Positions 15,463 through 25,371 are shown, numbered from the stretch's first letter. The stretch: 64,000 bases of DNA from Chryseotalea sanaruensis (GCF_003990915.1 NZ_BHXQ01000006.1:304597-368596), one strand, 5' to 3'. The notes: generated by a model from the letters alone, not told the origin. Made by a program: numbers and translations.

Positions 15463-16560
15463 TTAAAGTCGGTAGAAAGACGAAAGTGAACTTTCTACTT
15501 GCTTTAGTAAATCCTCTCTTGCCTGCCTTAGCATAATCTCGTTGTTAGGCTCTGGCTCAGATTTAGAGCATATTTTACGAATTCGTTCAGGAATGGCCCT
15601 ATTATCACCTGAGCATCTTGCCCAAGTATCGCTCCAGTTACCTGTTCCTGTATATTCATTGTTCATTAACTGTTTGGCAGTCTCTTTTTCCTTTATTGTT
15701 AGTCTTACTCCACCCTGCGAAGCAACTCTCTTTTCATAAAGGGTGCTTCTGCCAGTTACTTTTTCATAAACCTTTACTTTTTTGCCACCCATGGTACGTT
15801 CTACTTGTACACTGTCTGTGTGGTTAGTTTCGGTTTTAGTAGTTGAAGGCCTTCCTTCATTATAACCCAAAACCTCAATGAGCAGAGTATGGTGTATAGG
15901 AGCCTCTTCAGCTTCTGCCTGTTCTGTCGTGTAAAACTTGGTAAAGGGCAGTCTAAGGTTGTTAATTAATGGCTCTACAGCTACCCAGTTATTGCGATAG
16001 ACTTGCTGTGCATACACTATGCGTAGGGTTGCATCATATTCAGCTTTGTGCTGTAACTCCACTACATCTTTTATTCCGGGATCAAAATTGTTAGCTTCCT
16101 GAAAGAGGTAAAAGGCCTCAATGGCTCCGGCTCTGGAGTTTTTCATCATAGCCTGAATTCCGGCTTCATAGCTTTCGTCAGCAGCTTTTTTCTTTAGGTC
16201 AGCTATTTCATTGAACTTGCTTACCGGGCTTTTTATAACACTTAAGGCTGCCGGAGAAGTTTTAATCTGGTCGTGCAGTACATTTATCTGTGAATAGTAA
16301 CCTATTGCTTGTTTCCACTTAAAAGGAGCATCAGAGGCGATAGTGCTTTGAGCTTGCGTTTCAAGGAAGTCAATAGCCAAAGGATATGACAGTTTAAGCG
16401 CCTCCTGGGATTTGGTGTGGTCGGGCTTTTGGCGTAAACGTTCTACAGATTTGATTACAGCCGCATAGTAATCACCTTTCTCGTAGGCTTTTTTGCCAGA
16501 GCTACAAGAGAGGGAAAGAATCGCTAAAAACGGGTAAATAAGCAGGGAAAAGTATTTCAT
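15463..16560 (-). CDS. Predicted lipoprotein, function unknown
   Basis: I do not recognise this 365-residue protein. It has a lipoprotein signal with lipobox L-S-L-S-C (Cys19). The region about 22-190 is helical with TPR-like spacing (KAYEKGDYYAAVIKSVERL, and later SRAGAIEAFYLFQEANNFDPG). The second half is beta-rich, with HTLLIEVLGYNEGRP and VYEKVTGRSTLYEKRVASQGGV, and ends in a helical tail. It has its own likely promoter and lies 50 bp after the esterase gene on the same strand. It may sit on the periplasmic face of the outer membrane. Confidence 0.75.
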   Translation of the reverse strand: MKYFSLLIYPFLAILSLSCSSGKKAYEKGDYYAAVIKSVERLRQKPDHTKSQEALKLSYPLAIDFLETQAQSTIASDAPFKWKQAIGYYSQINVLHDQIKTSPAALSVIKSPVSKFNEIADLKKKAADESYEAGIQAMMKNSRAGAIEAFYLFQEANNFDPGIKDVVELQHKAEYDATLRIVYAQQVYRNNWVAVEPLINNLRLPFTKFYTTEQAEAEEAPIHHTLLIEVLGYNEGRPSTTKTETNHTDSVQVERTMGGKKVKVYEKVTGRSTLYEKRVASQGGVRLTIKEKETAKQLMNNEYTGTGNWSDTWARCSGDNRAIPERIRKICSKSEPEPNNEIMLRQAREDLLKQVESSLSSFYRL

Positions 16561-16566
16561 AACGCA

Positions 16567-16596
16567 AAAAGATAGGGTTAGGTGAGCTTTTGCAAA
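16567..16596 (-). promoter_or_regulatory. Likely promoter of the 365-residue lipoprotein gene
   Basis: Minus strand: TTTG (16596-16593), an 18-bp spacer, then TATCTTTT (16574-16567), one base off TAnnTTTG. Transcription would begin almost at the ATG (16560), giving little or no leader. Confidence 0.5.
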
Positions 16597-16610
16597 TTCA
16601 ATGCCTGAAA

Positions 16611-17795
16611 TTAACCTTTAGCGGGATAGAAATAAATTAAAATATCATCTAAAAGGTTACGCCAGTTACCCCAGGAGTGGCCTTCACTAACTTCCTTATA
16701 CTGGTAGTTACAGGTATTTTTATCCAGAATGGCTTTCATTTTCAGTGCACCTTCCTGAGCATCGTTAACAGTACCTGTTGTCATAAATACTTTTACAGGG
16801 GGCTTTTCCGGATTATCGCAGGTGGTATAGATGGCAGGCTTAAACCAAAAGGCAGGTGATTGTATACCGGCAAGTCCAAATACATCAGGACGGGAAAATG
16901 AAAAGTAAGCAGCAGTTAATCCACCCATTGAAGTCCCCAGAATGCCACGCTCCTCAGGTTTTTTACTCACCGGATAATTACCTTCAATAATTGGCAGGAA
17001 TTCATCAACGAAAAAATTAAGGTAGTTTTCATTCATGGCTAATTCAGTCATTCTCCTGTTGTTAAGTCTGTTGGCCGGTTCGCGGTGATCAATGAAAACA
17101 GCTATAATAGGCTCGATCTTTTTCTGATGGAGCAGGTTATTAAGTGTTGTAATGATATTGCCCATGTTTTCATGCAGGTATTCAAAACCATCAGTCACAT
17201 ATAAAACTGGATAACTTTTAGTGCTGGAAAAATTGGGTGGTAAATAAACGGAGTACATCAATTGATAGGAGAGTTGTTTGCTGTTGACTAAAACATCTCT
17301 GATCATTTTACCTTGAGGTACTTCATCACGCATAAGGGTAATATCATCAGCTTTCCAATCGGGCATTCGTAATTCCGAATTAGGACTACCGCCACCCACC
17401 CCTGACCACTGATGATTAGGATTTACCGGATCGAGGATCCATTGATTGTTATCGATAACAATTTTGTAATCAAGTCTGGCGTCTTTTGGAAAGCTGGCTT
17501 TCAAAAACCAGATGTCAGTGTTGGGTATTCTTATGCCGGTATTCGGAAATGATTTCGTGTAACCCCAGGCATTAAAATCTCCCATCCATTTTACCTCATT
17601 GGCTTTGCCTTGAAATAAGAATAGAGCTGAGTCATCGACTACGTAAGGAATCTTATGTTGTGAAGTGAGAAAGTTATAATTCGCTTCCTGTGTTGCTGGA
17701 TCCTTAAGTGCTTTCAGTATGGAATGAATACGCTCTTCAGGCTGTGCCTGAGCAGTTAGACCACATAAGAAAAGCAGGCAAATGGAAATGCGCAT
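16611..17795 (-). CDS. Exported esterase-like hydrolase with N-terminal carbohydrate-binding-like domain
   Basis: A 394-residue protein with a signal peptide (about 1-17). Residues about 50-140 form an E-set/CBM48-like beta domain (NEVKWMGDFNAWGYT, then RLDYKIVIDNNQWILDP). The rest is an esterase-D/enterochelin-esterase type alpha/beta hydrolase. It contains SYPVLYVTDGFEYL, nucleophile elbow GTSMGG and a likely histidine in SEGHSWGNW. It starts 2 bp after the MFS sugar transporter gene at the end of the minus-strand glucan operon, so it is expected to be induced with it. Substrate unknown; an acylated sugar or glycan ester is a reasonable guess, but the same fold also hydrolyses siderophores. 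Confidence 0.85.
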   Translation of the reverse strand: MRISICLLFLCGLTAQAQPEERIHSILKALKDPATQEANYNFLTSQHKIPYVVDDSALFLFQGKANEVKWMGDFNAWGYTKSFPNTGIRIPNTDIWFLKASFPKDARLDYKIVIDNNQWILDPVNPNHQWSGVGGGSPNSELRMPDWKADDITLMRDEVPQGKMIRDVLVNSKQLSYQLMYSVYLPPNFSSTKSYPVLYVTDGFEYLHENMGNIITTLNNLLHQKKIEPIIAVFIDHREPANRLNNRRMTELAMNENYLNFFVDEFLPIIEGNYPVSKKPEERGILGTSMGGLTAAYFSFSRPDVFGLAGIQSPAFWFKPAIYTTCDNPEKPPVKVFMTTGTVNDAQEGALKMKAILDKNTCNYQYKEVSEGHSWGNWRNLLDDILIYFYPAKG

Positions 17796-17797
17796 AG

Positions 17798-19321
17798 TTA
17801 CACAGTTACTTCATCGCGGTCATCTACCCTTAGGCATAGTAAACCTGCAATAATCATAGAAACACCACCAGTGACTAAGATATAAATTGATTCGCCATTA
17901 AAGAAATGATTAAGTATTAATCCCAAAACAGTACCTGCAATAATTTGTGGTATTACAATGAAGAAATTGAATACACCCATATAATAGCCCATTTTTTCAG
18001 ATGGGAGAGACCCAGAGAGCATGGCGTACGGAACCGACAAAATACTGGCCCATGCAATACCAACACCAATCATAGAGAACCATAGCATTTGCGGATCAGA
18101 AATAAAGTAAAAAGAGATTAAGCCTATACCACCGCAGGTTAATGCAATAAGGTGTGTTATGCGTCTGCTGGTATATCTGGCCAGTACAGGTAATAATAAA
18201 GCAGCTAAGGCTGCAATACCATTGTAAACACCAAAGAGTAAACCAACAAGATCAGCACCATCGTTGTAAGCCGCTGTGGTAGTATCTGATGATTTAAAAA
18301 TATAACTGGTTACTGCAGGTGTAGTGTAGATCCACATCGCGAAAAGGGCAAACCAAGAAAAGAATTGCACATAGGCAAGCTGTATCATGGTTTTAGGCAT
18401 AGTGTTAAAATCTTTAACAATGCTTACTAAACCTAGATAAGATCTTCCCTGACTAATATAAATAGCACCAAGAATGTGGACTATACCGAAGACAGCAAAT
18501 CCGAAAGTCAATACGTACAACTCCTTTTCCAATGTGAGGAAATAAATAATTGCTGTAAAAACTAAACTGATTGATAAGAGTAAAATACCGATGTCAAAAA
18601 ATTTCTTACGGTAGAATTGTTCATTATCAATTTTTCTCTTTTCTCTGTTCGATAATTTATTTTCTGTTTCTGCATCAGGCGGATATTCTTTAGTACTAAA
18701 TACTGTCCACATTACCGTAAGGAAAAGCATGAAGGCACCCAGGTAAAATGAATACTTTACAGAATCTGGAATAACACCTGCTTCAGAGGCAGTGTTGGAA
18801 ATATCTAACCAGTTGGTGAATATCCAGGGTAAGAATGACGCAACAATAGCCCCAATGCCAATGAAAAAACTCTGCATGGCAAATCCTGTTGTTCGCTGCT
18901 CAGGGGGCAACATGTCACCTACAAAAGCGCGAAAAGGTTCCATGCTAATGTTGATGGATGCATCCATAATCCAGAGAACGCCAACCGCCATCCAAAGCAT
19001 AGTTGAATTTGGCATTAGACAAAGCGCGATAGAAGCTAATATTGCTCCAATAGCAAAGAAAGGCCTTCTGCGGCCCCATTTTTTATGCCAGGTACGATCG
19101 CTATAAAAGCCTATGATGGGTTGAACAATTAAACCAGTAATGGGTGCTGCCAGCCAGTAAAGCGCGAGGTTAGAAGTGTCTGCACCTAGGGTTTCGAAGA
19201 TGCGGCTGGTGTTTGCATTCTGTAAGGCAAATCCAAATTGGATTCCCAAAAATCCGAAACTCATATTCCAGATTTGCCAAAAACTTAAACGCGGTTTGGT
19301 TGAAGATGAGGATAAAGACAT
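17798..19321 (-). CDS. MFS sugar transporter (SLC45-like, probable maltose/maltodextrin importer)
   Basis: A 507-residue inner-membrane transporter with about 12 membrane segments. The first loop shows DRTWHKKWGRRRPFFAIGA, the variant RxGRR loop typical of the SLC45/sucrose-proton symporter group. N-terminal IWNMSFGFLGIQFGFALQ is common in the maltose transporters of Bacteroidota. It lies 3 bp after a GH13 amylase and 2 bp before an esterase in one tight operon with a GH31 glucosidase. Its likely role is moving maltose or short maltodextrins from the periplasm to the cytoplasm, where GH31 and GH65 enzymes act. Confidence 0.88.
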   Translation of the reverse strand: MSLSSSSTKPRLSFWQIWNMSFGFLGIQFGFALQNANTSRIFETLGADTSNLALYWLAAPITGLIVQPIIGFYSDRTWHKKWGRRRPFFAIGAILASIALCLMPNSTMLWMAVGVLWIMDASINISMEPFRAFVGDMLPPEQRTTGFAMQSFFIGIGAIVASFLPWIFTNWLDISNTASEAGVIPDSVKYSFYLGAFMLFLTVMWTVFSTKEYPPDAETENKLSNREKRKIDNEQFYRKKFFDIGILLLSISLVFTAIIYFLTLEKELYVLTFGFAVFGIVHILGAIYISQGRSYLGLVSIVKDFNTMPKTMIQLAYVQFFSWFALFAMWIYTTPAVTSYIFKSSDTTTAAYNDGADLVGLLFGVYNGIAALAALLLPVLARYTSRRITHLIALTCGGIGLISFYFISDPQMLWFSMIGVGIAWASILSVPYAMLSGSLPSEKMGYYMGVFNFFIVIPQIIAGTVLGLILNHFFNGESIYILVTGGVSMIIAGLLCLRVDDRDEVTV

Positions 19322-19324
19322 AAC

Positions 19325-21679
19325 TTATTTATTCTTTGCGGTTATTATTTCAAATGAATGTGGTGCTAAAGTAAGGGTTGCTGATTCTTCATTGGTAACA
19401 AGTTCGCTACCTAGAACACTTGTTGTCTGGGCTGGCAAGTTGTCAATTTCTATTGATGTTGATGCATTACTTTTATTAAAAGCAATCCATACCTCATCAG
19501 CAAAGTATTTACGCTTAATAAGTAGTTGTTGATCGTTTTGATGAATCACCTGCCAGTCGCCATATACTAAGGCGAGATTATTTCTACGTAACTTCACTAA
19601 ATGTTGTGTAAGTATTTTTGTTTTTTCTTCTTGTGCAGATAAATTATTGAAGCGCATCATCCTTCTATTATCCGGATCGTTTCCACCCGGATCACCAATC
19701 TCATCACCATAATAAATAACTGGTACCCCTGGTATGGTCATCATAAAACCGATGAGGGATTGAAGTTTATTATAGGCTAATGAATCTTTCACATTAATCT
19801 CTCTTGTCCAGCCAGCCAACTTTGCGTCTTCATCAAATCTAACGGAGCCATCCGCATAAGAAATAAATCTGGCACGATCCTGATTACCGGTAACATTACC
19901 CATGAGGTGATGATCACCAAAATAATCAAGACTTTCCTGTACGGAATTGACAAGGCGAGAAAAAGGTACTTCATCTCTGGCGAAGGTGGCAACAGCGTCA
20001 TCGTAGACATTAAAATCAAATTGACCATCTAACATACCACTATTAACATAGCTGCTTACTAATTCGCGACTACCATAAGTTTCACCAATCTGATAAATGT
20101 TTTGATTGTTGTTGGCGATAGCGTGTTTCTTTATTTTTTTGGTAAGCTCACGCCAAAACAATAAATCAATGTGTTTAGATGCATCATGACGGAATCCATC
20201 AAGGGCATAATTTTGTAACCAATACATGGCAGTATCTGTCATTGGGCCTACTACTTCTGGTTTACGCAGGTCTAATGTTGGTAAGAAAACATCAAACCAG
20301 GTCGTAAGTCTTTCATCATCCCATCTTTCTGTATTGATGCTGCCATCAGGTAAATACAAAGACGTGAACCATTCCGGTTTCTCTTTGTACAGGGGATGCT
20401 CTTGGTGTATATGATGGGCTACGTAGTCGAGAATCACGTTGATGTTATTGTCATGCGCTGTAGCAAGTAATTCGTTAAATGCTGCAGCATTACCAAAACG
20501 ATAGTCAATTTGCTTAAGAGAAATAGGCCAATAGCCATGATAAGCAGAGAAGGTAGTGGGTGGAGTGGGGTACTTACCATAAGCTCCTTTTGGATTTTGT
20601 GTAATGGGAGAGAGCCAAAGCGTGTTAATACCCAGATCAGCAAAATAACCATCTTTAATTTTTGCTGTAATACCTTGTAAGTCGCCACCAAAATAATTGG
20701 CTTTAGGATGTACACTTTTATCCTTCAGGGGTTCATCGTTATTGCTGTTCCCATTGTTAAAACGATCCACCATCATGAAGTACAATACCTGTGCTTCCTT
20801 ATCGCTTCGCTTAAGTTGTGTAGCCTGGCTAATTACTTTTCCATTTTCTAATGGAATTAGCACATCGTTAGAAATACCTTCACCATTGGCAGACCAAACC
20901 CTGATAAAACTGCGTGCAATATCTTTTGCAACGCTTGGTATTTGTAAAGTAATGTGTTCGTTGCTTTTACTGATCTCGTCTATTTCAAAATTTTGCCAAT
21001 AAACTTTTACCTCTTCCGCTGGATTTAAAAGTTGAAGTGTAATACTTGTCTCATTAAATGATTCGGTACTTAATAGTGGGAGTTTGGCGGGATCAGGTTT
21101 TGGTAACTGGATTACTGAATTCCATCCACCCATGCCATTGTCAACCGAGTCTTTGTTATTGGGATCTCTTATTTCTTTACCATCTACAACAAATAGATAT
21201 TGATAACGCCCCGGCCTTAATGAGACAGTGCCAGAGAAGACCTCCGCCCTTTTATCAAGAACAGTTTGATTGGCATTCCATCCATTAAACTCACCTTTAA
21301 TTTTAACTTCATTCGCAATACCATTGTAGGTAAAATTTTGCTTGAAAGAACCAGACTGTTGTAACGGAATCTCATAGGCTTGATTTTTTACCCATAACGA
21401 AACAGAACCAATAAGTTCAGGTATGGAGCCAATCAAGATAAGGTTATTGCCCTCACGTTTAAATTGAAGCGAGGCTGGAACTGAGATTGAATCGATACTA
21501 TTTGGTTCTAACACATAATCTTCAAGATTAATGTTGGTGGTGTCTTGCGATAGTATAACCACACTAGCGAGACCAAAAATTACTTGTCGGTCTGTATAAT
21601 CTTTTTGCTCAGGCTTGCAGGAAACAATAAGTAAACAAGCAATTAGTAATAGGCTAAAGTTGCATTTTAATGTCTTCAT
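19325..21679 (-). CDS. GH13 alpha-amylase/neopullulanase-like lipoprotein
   Basis: A 784-residue starch-degrading enzyme counted from the ATG at 21679. The frame extends 17 codons further, but this ATG directly opens a lipoprotein signal ending in L-I-V-S-C (Cys21). Residues about 117-193 form a CBM48-like beta domain (EVKIKGEFNGWNANQ). The GH13 barrel begins near residue 300 (YFMMVDRFNNGN) and contains DYVAHH, GFRHDASKH with the nucleophile Asp (about 499), IGETYG with the acid Glu (about 533) and GNQDRAR in place of the usual NHD. A beta domain closes the protein. It overlaps the GH31 gene by 26 bp and lies 3 bp before the MFS gene. It is probably on the outer membrane or facing the periplasm, SusG/SusA-like. 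Confidence 0.92.
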   Translation of the reverse strand: MKTLKCNFSLLLIACLLIVSCKPEQKDYTDRQVIFGLASVVILSQDTTNINLEDYVLEPNSIDSISVPASLQFKREGNNLILIGSIPELIGSVSLWVKNQAYEIPLQQSGSFKQNFTYNGIANEVKIKGEFNGWNANQTVLDKRAEVFSGTVSLRPGRYQYLFVVDGKEIRDPNNKDSVDNGMGGWNSVIQLPKPDPAKLPLLSTESFNETSITLQLLNPAEEVKVYWQNFEIDEISKSNEHITLQIPSVAKDIARSFIRVWSANGEGISNDVLIPLENGKVISQATQLKRSDKEAQVLYFMMVDRFNNGNSNNDEPLKDKSVHPKANYFGGDLQGITAKIKDGYFADLGINTLWLSPITQNPKGAYGKYPTPPTTFSAYHGYWPISLKQIDYRFGNAAAFNELLATAHDNNINVILDYVAHHIHQEHPLYKEKPEWFTSLYLPDGSINTERWDDERLTTWFDVFLPTLDLRKPEVVGPMTDTAMYWLQNYALDGFRHDASKHIDLLFWRELTKKIKKHAIANNNQNIYQIGETYGSRELVSSYVNSGMLDGQFDFNVYDDAVATFARDEVPFSRLVNSVQESLDYFGDHHLMGNVTGNQDRARFISYADGSVRFDEDAKLAGWTREINVKDSLAYNKLQSLIGFMMTIPGVPVIYYGDEIGDPGGNDPDNRRMMRFNNLSAQEEKTKILTQHLVKLRRNNLALVYGDWQVIHQNDQQLLIKRKYFADEVWIAFNKSNASTSIEIDNLPAQTTSVLGSELVTNEESATLTLAPHSFEIITAKNK

Positions 21680-24059
21680 CAGATGCTGGTATTTCAATAT
21701 AGGGTAGATCATTAATTTTATAACCTTCATTTACTGTGCCTACAGGATCGAAGCTGCGAAGAGGCTGCAGATAGCGATAGTCTTTAGAAAGCAATTGTTT
21801 ATTATTGCCATTAACGCTTACATTTTCAAGGGCACCAAATCCGTGGAAATAAACAACGTATTTTTTATACTGGCTATTTCTTTTGCCTTTTACTTTCTCT
21901 ATGATAAGTTGTTGCTTTTGCCCATTGTGTACAAATTGCTGTGTACAAAAATTACCTTGTTCGTAATCAAAACTATCGCCATCATCTTCATAGCGTGTAA
22001 ATGAAGTTTCGTTTTCACCTTTATACACATGTATTTCCAACAACTCCTGTTTGTGCTTTGTATTGTTTCCAACTTCTTGATTCATGACCAATACAGCAGA
22101 TGCTTTTACGAAGACAGGTAATTTATCAGGCGGACATTCAACGATAGTTTCTCCGGATGAATATAGCGCATCATCATACAAACCAAACCAGTTACTCTCT
22201 GGTAAGTAAACTTTCATTAATTCTTTATAGCTTTCAATAGGGGCTACTAACAGATTCGCTCCAAATAAATATTGATGCTGATATTGACCTTGATAAATCT
22301 TAGCATCATGTGGATGATAGATGGCTAAAGAGCGATTGACTGGCATTCCGGATTGTGCAGCCTCGTAAAAAGCTGAATAGATATAAGGCATTAAGCGATA
22401 GCGTAACTTGATGTAGTTGCGTGATATCTCTTCCACCTCTTCTCCAAATGACCACGGTTCTGAGTCACGGCTGTTAACCATGGAATGTCCTCTGAAGAAA
22501 GGAGAGAAGGCACCTAATGCAATCCATCTTGCAAATAATTTTGGATTAGCATCGCCAACAAAACCACCTACATCGTATCCACAAAAAGCAATACCAGCCA
22601 AGCCCATGCTATTCAACATGCGCGTACCCAGCATCATGTGTTCATCTGTTGCTACGTTATCTCCCGTCCATACGGCTGCATAACGTTGTATGCCGGAGAA
22701 ACCTGCTCTGGTTAAGTTGAAAGGTCTTTTGCCTTTCATTAAAGCTTTAGTGCCTTCATAGGTAGAGCGGGCCATTTGCATGCCGTAGATATTTCTACCT
22801 CTGCGCATGCTGTCAGGATTTCCTTCAAAATCTAGTTCAATGTTTTCAGGAAGTTGATTGCCCCAGGTAGCAATCTCATTCATGTCATTCCAAAATCCCT
22901 TTACACCAAGAGAAACGTATTCTTTAAACTGTTCTTTCCACCAGACGCGAGTAGCAGGTTTAGTAAAATCGGGAAAGTGACACCAGCCGGGCCACACTTG
23001 TGCGGTAAAGTTGCTACCATCCGGATATTTGATGAATACATTTTGCTTCACCCCATCTTCATAAGTATGGTAACCGTCTTCTACTTTAATACCTGGATCA
23101 CACATTACTACTACTTCGAAGCCTTTAGCTTGTAAATCGGCAATTAGTTTTTTAGGATCACGGAAGTGTTCTTTATGCCAGGTAAATATTTTATAAGCTT
23201 CCATGTAGTGTATATCGAATACAATTACATCGGCAGGAATATCTTTTTCATGAAAAGTATCAGCAATACTTTGGACTTCTGTATCAGGGAAATAACTATA
23301 GCGACATTGTTGGTAACCAATACTCCACAGTGGAGGCAATGGCATTCGTCCTGTAAGGTGTGTATAGTGTTGGATTACTTCGGCCACACTTTCACCATGA
23401 ATAAAATAGTAATTCATGTCGCCTTTGTCAGCTGAGAAGCTTGAGAAGCGATTGTTTGATGCACCGAAGTTTACAAACGATTTAAAAGTATTATCCAGAA
23501 AAATACCATAGACTAGTCCGTTATGAATGCCAATATAAAAGGGAGTTGAGCAATACAACGGATCTGCACCGGAGTGATAGGCAAAATTATCAGTGTTCCA
23601 ATTTTGATATCCTTGTCCTCGTCTGTCTAACGGTCCTGTTTTTTCACCAAGGCCTATAAAACGTTCGCCCTGTTGTAGTTTCTTATACGTAGTTACCTGA
23701 TCACCATTCCAGCTAATGCCGAATGTATCATCTTCATTGATAACTGCGTTTTGTTTAGTAGTAAATGCGAATCTTGTATGTGCTTTATCAATGGAAATAT
23801 TGAAGTGCTTACTTTTTATATGCAGGTGTGTAGCATCTTCGTTAGTACTGAATTCGGTATTTTTTGGGTTAGCAATTACAGCATAAGAGAATTCTTCAAA
23901 AGTCTCATGCTGTGAGGCGGTAACTCTTGCAATGTGATCGTTATAGAACAACACACGGAAGTTACCATTAGCCGCTTTTCCACTAATCCCATTAGGTATG
24001 GAAGCCCAGCTGTCAATTTGCGACAGACTTTTGCTTAAAGAAGAATGAAGTATTGCCAT
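21654..24059 (-). CDS. GH31 alpha-glucosidase
   Basis: An 801-residue glycoside hydrolase family 31 enzyme that releases glucose from the non-reducing end of alpha-glucans. An N-terminal beta-sandwich is followed by a galactose-mutarotase-like domain with FIGLGEKTGPLDRRG. The catalytic barrel contains GYQQCRYSYFPDTEV, KGFWNDMNE with nucleophile Asp392, AVWTGDN with the likely acid Asp, and SPFFRGHS. Beta domains finish the protein. No signal peptide is seen, so it should be cytoplasmic. It is first in the minus-strand operon after lacI and has a LacI-type operator 75 bp upstream. The 3' end overlaps the next gene. Confidence 0.94.
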   Translation of the reverse strand: MAILHSSLSKSLSQIDSWASIPNGISGKAANGNFRVLFYNDHIARVTASQHETFEEFSYAVIANPKNTEFSTNEDATHLHIKSKHFNISIDKAHTRFAFTTKQNAVINEDDTFGISWNGDQVTTYKKLQQGERFIGLGEKTGPLDRRGQGYQNWNTDNFAYHSGADPLYCSTPFYIGIHNGLVYGIFLDNTFKSFVNFGASNNRFSSFSADKGDMNYYFIHGESVAEVIQHYTHLTGRMPLPPLWSIGYQQCRYSYFPDTEVQSIADTFHEKDIPADVIVFDIHYMEAYKIFTWHKEHFRDPKKLIADLQAKGFEVVVMCDPGIKVEDGYHTYEDGVKQNVFIKYPDGSNFTAQVWPGWCHFPDFTKPATRVWWKEQFKEYVSLGVKGFWNDMNEIATWGNQLPENIELDFEGNPDSMRRGRNIYGMQMARSTYEGTKALMKGKRPFNLTRAGFSGIQRYAAVWTGDNVATDEHMMLGTRMLNSMGLAGIAFCGYDVGGFVGDANPKLFARWIALGAFSPFFRGHSMVNSRDSEPWSFGEEVEEISRNYIKLRYRLMPYIYSAFYEAAQSGMPVNRSLAIYHPHDAKIYQGQYQHQYLFGANLLVAPIESYKELMKVYLPESNWFGLYDDALYSSGETIVECPPDKLPVFVKASAVLVMNQEVGNNTKHKQELLEIHVYKGENETSFTRYEDDGDSFDYEQGNFCTQQFVHNGQKQQLIIEKVKGKRNSQYKKYVVYFHGFGALENVSVNGNNKQLLSKDYRYLQPLRSFDPVGTVNEGYKINDLPYIEIPASDEDIKMQL

Positions 24060-24133
24060 GGATGTTCATCTTAAAAAGTTTTAAGATAGAGCGATTAGTA
24101 GCAGGACTTTAGTAAAAGCGCTAAAAAAATACA

Positions 24134-24151
24134 GAAATCGATTGCGGTTTC
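24134..24151 (-). promoter_or_regulatory. LacI-type operator before the GH31 operon
   Basis: GAAATCGATTGCGGTTTC is an imperfect palindrome with the CGnTTnCG core common to LacI-family sites. Seventeen of the 18 bases recur at 25723-25740 before susC, and the match extends upstream (ACAGAAATCGATTGCGGTT in both). Confidence 0.75.
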
Positions 24152-24226
24152 TTTTGAATTGAGTTTTGGAAGTGCTCCTTGTATAATGATTTTCAACAGA
24201 TATATCTTCTGGACGGGCAGGTTTCA

Positions 24227-24260
24227 CCTATAATTACAGATTGGATGACTGTAATTTAGG
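24227..24260. repeat. Hairpin between lacI and the GH31 gene
   Basis: CCTA-t-AATTACAG pairs with CTGTAATTTAGG around a 9-nt loop, a 12-bp stem with one bulged T. No T-run follows on either strand, so it is not a classic terminator; it may protect the lacI mRNA end or attenuate read-through. Confidence 0.5.
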
Positions 24261-24336
24261 TTAAGGCAAAGAGACTACACCCATAACTAACAAAGTTTGT
24301 TTGGGTAGAAATGAATAGAAATACCTTGACCAATTT

Positions 24337-25371
24337 TTACTTTTTCACTGAAGACTCCCGAACGATCAATCTTGTCTTCAAGAGCTTTACTTCAGGAGCT
24401 GGCTCCGGCTTTTTCTTAGATTTCAATTCTATATGACGAATCAATATTCTTGCTGCCTCTTGTCCCATTTCATAACCAGGCTGATCGACAGAAGACAAAG
24501 GTGGTTCCATAAGGGAACTGAGTTGCCAGTTACTGAAACCAACAATGGCTATGTCTTTAGGTATTTTTAAACCAGCCTGACGAATGGCCTGCATAGCACC
24601 CATGGCTGCAGGATCGTTACTGGCGAAAATGGCATCAGGTTTTGTTTTAAGACTCAATAGTTTTTCAGTAGCTAATTTCCCTTCTTCTGTTGTGCCTTTT
24701 GGGCATAGGGCTACCAGACTTTCATCAAATGGTAATCCTGCTTCCGATAATGCTTCTCTGTAACCTTCCAAACGTTGTTTACTGATATGCAGGTTTGGTG
24801 GACCTTCCAGGTGAGCAATGCGTTTGCAACCCTGCTCGATTAAATGAAGCGTAGCTTCTTTTGCACCTACTTTATCGTCAACAATTACTTTACTGCTGCC
24901 AGGGGTATCATAAATACGATCGAAGAAAACGATGGGCATTCCTTTAGAAAGAATGTTTTCGATATGTTCAAAATCAACAGTTTCACGGCTGATTGACATA
25001 AGCATACCATCTACGCGGCTATTAAAAAGTGCTTTTAAATCGCTTTTCTCACGCGCAAGTGATTCATTAGACTGGGTAATGATAATGTTGTAACCGGCAC
25101 TATAGGCAACATCTTCTATACCGCTGATTATAGTGGAGAAGAAGAAGTGAACAATTTCAGGAATGATAACGCCAATGGTATTGGTTTTACTTGAGCGTAA
25201 GCTAAGCGCAACAACATTGGGTTGGTAATTGAGTTTCTCGGCCAGTTCATTAACCAATCTTTTAGTTTCAGGACTAATGTCTGGATGGTCTTTTAAAGCG
25301 CGGGAAACAGTGGAAGGAGAGATGCCTAACTCGCGGGCTATGTCTTTAATGGTAACCTGATTGAAATTCAT
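24337..25371 (-). CDS. LacI-family regulator of the alpha-glucan locus
   Basis: A 344-residue regulator. The N-terminal helix-turn-helix is VTIKDIARELGISPSTVSRALKDHP, followed by the hinge helix segment NYQPNVVALSLRS that intercalates the operator. The remainder is a periplasmic-binding-protein-like effector domain (TNTIGVIIPEI, then VDGMLMSIS, FDRIYD, GFSNW). It lies between the two arms of the starch locus, upstream of GH31 on its own strand and divergent from susC. Paired LacI-type palindromes lie before both arms. It most likely binds maltose or a maltodextrin and controls the whole locus. Whether it represses or activates is not shown by sequence. Confidence 0.93.
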   Translation of the reverse strand: MNFNQVTIKDIARELGISPSTVSRALKDHPDISPETKRLVNELAEKLNYQPNVVALSLRSSKTNTIGVIIPEIVHFFFSTIISGIEDVAYSAGYNIIITQSNESLAREKSDLKALFNSRVDGMLMSISRETVDFEHIENILSKGMPIVFFDRIYDTPGSSKVIVDDKVGAKEATLHLIEQGCKRIAHLEGPPNLHISKQRLEGYREALSEAGLPFDESLVALCPKGTTEEGKLATEKLLSLKTKPDAIFASNDPAAMGAMQAIRQAGLKIPKDIAIVGFSNWQLSSLMEPPLSSVDQPGYEMGQEAARILIRHIELKSKKKPEPAPEVKLLKTRLIVRESSVKK

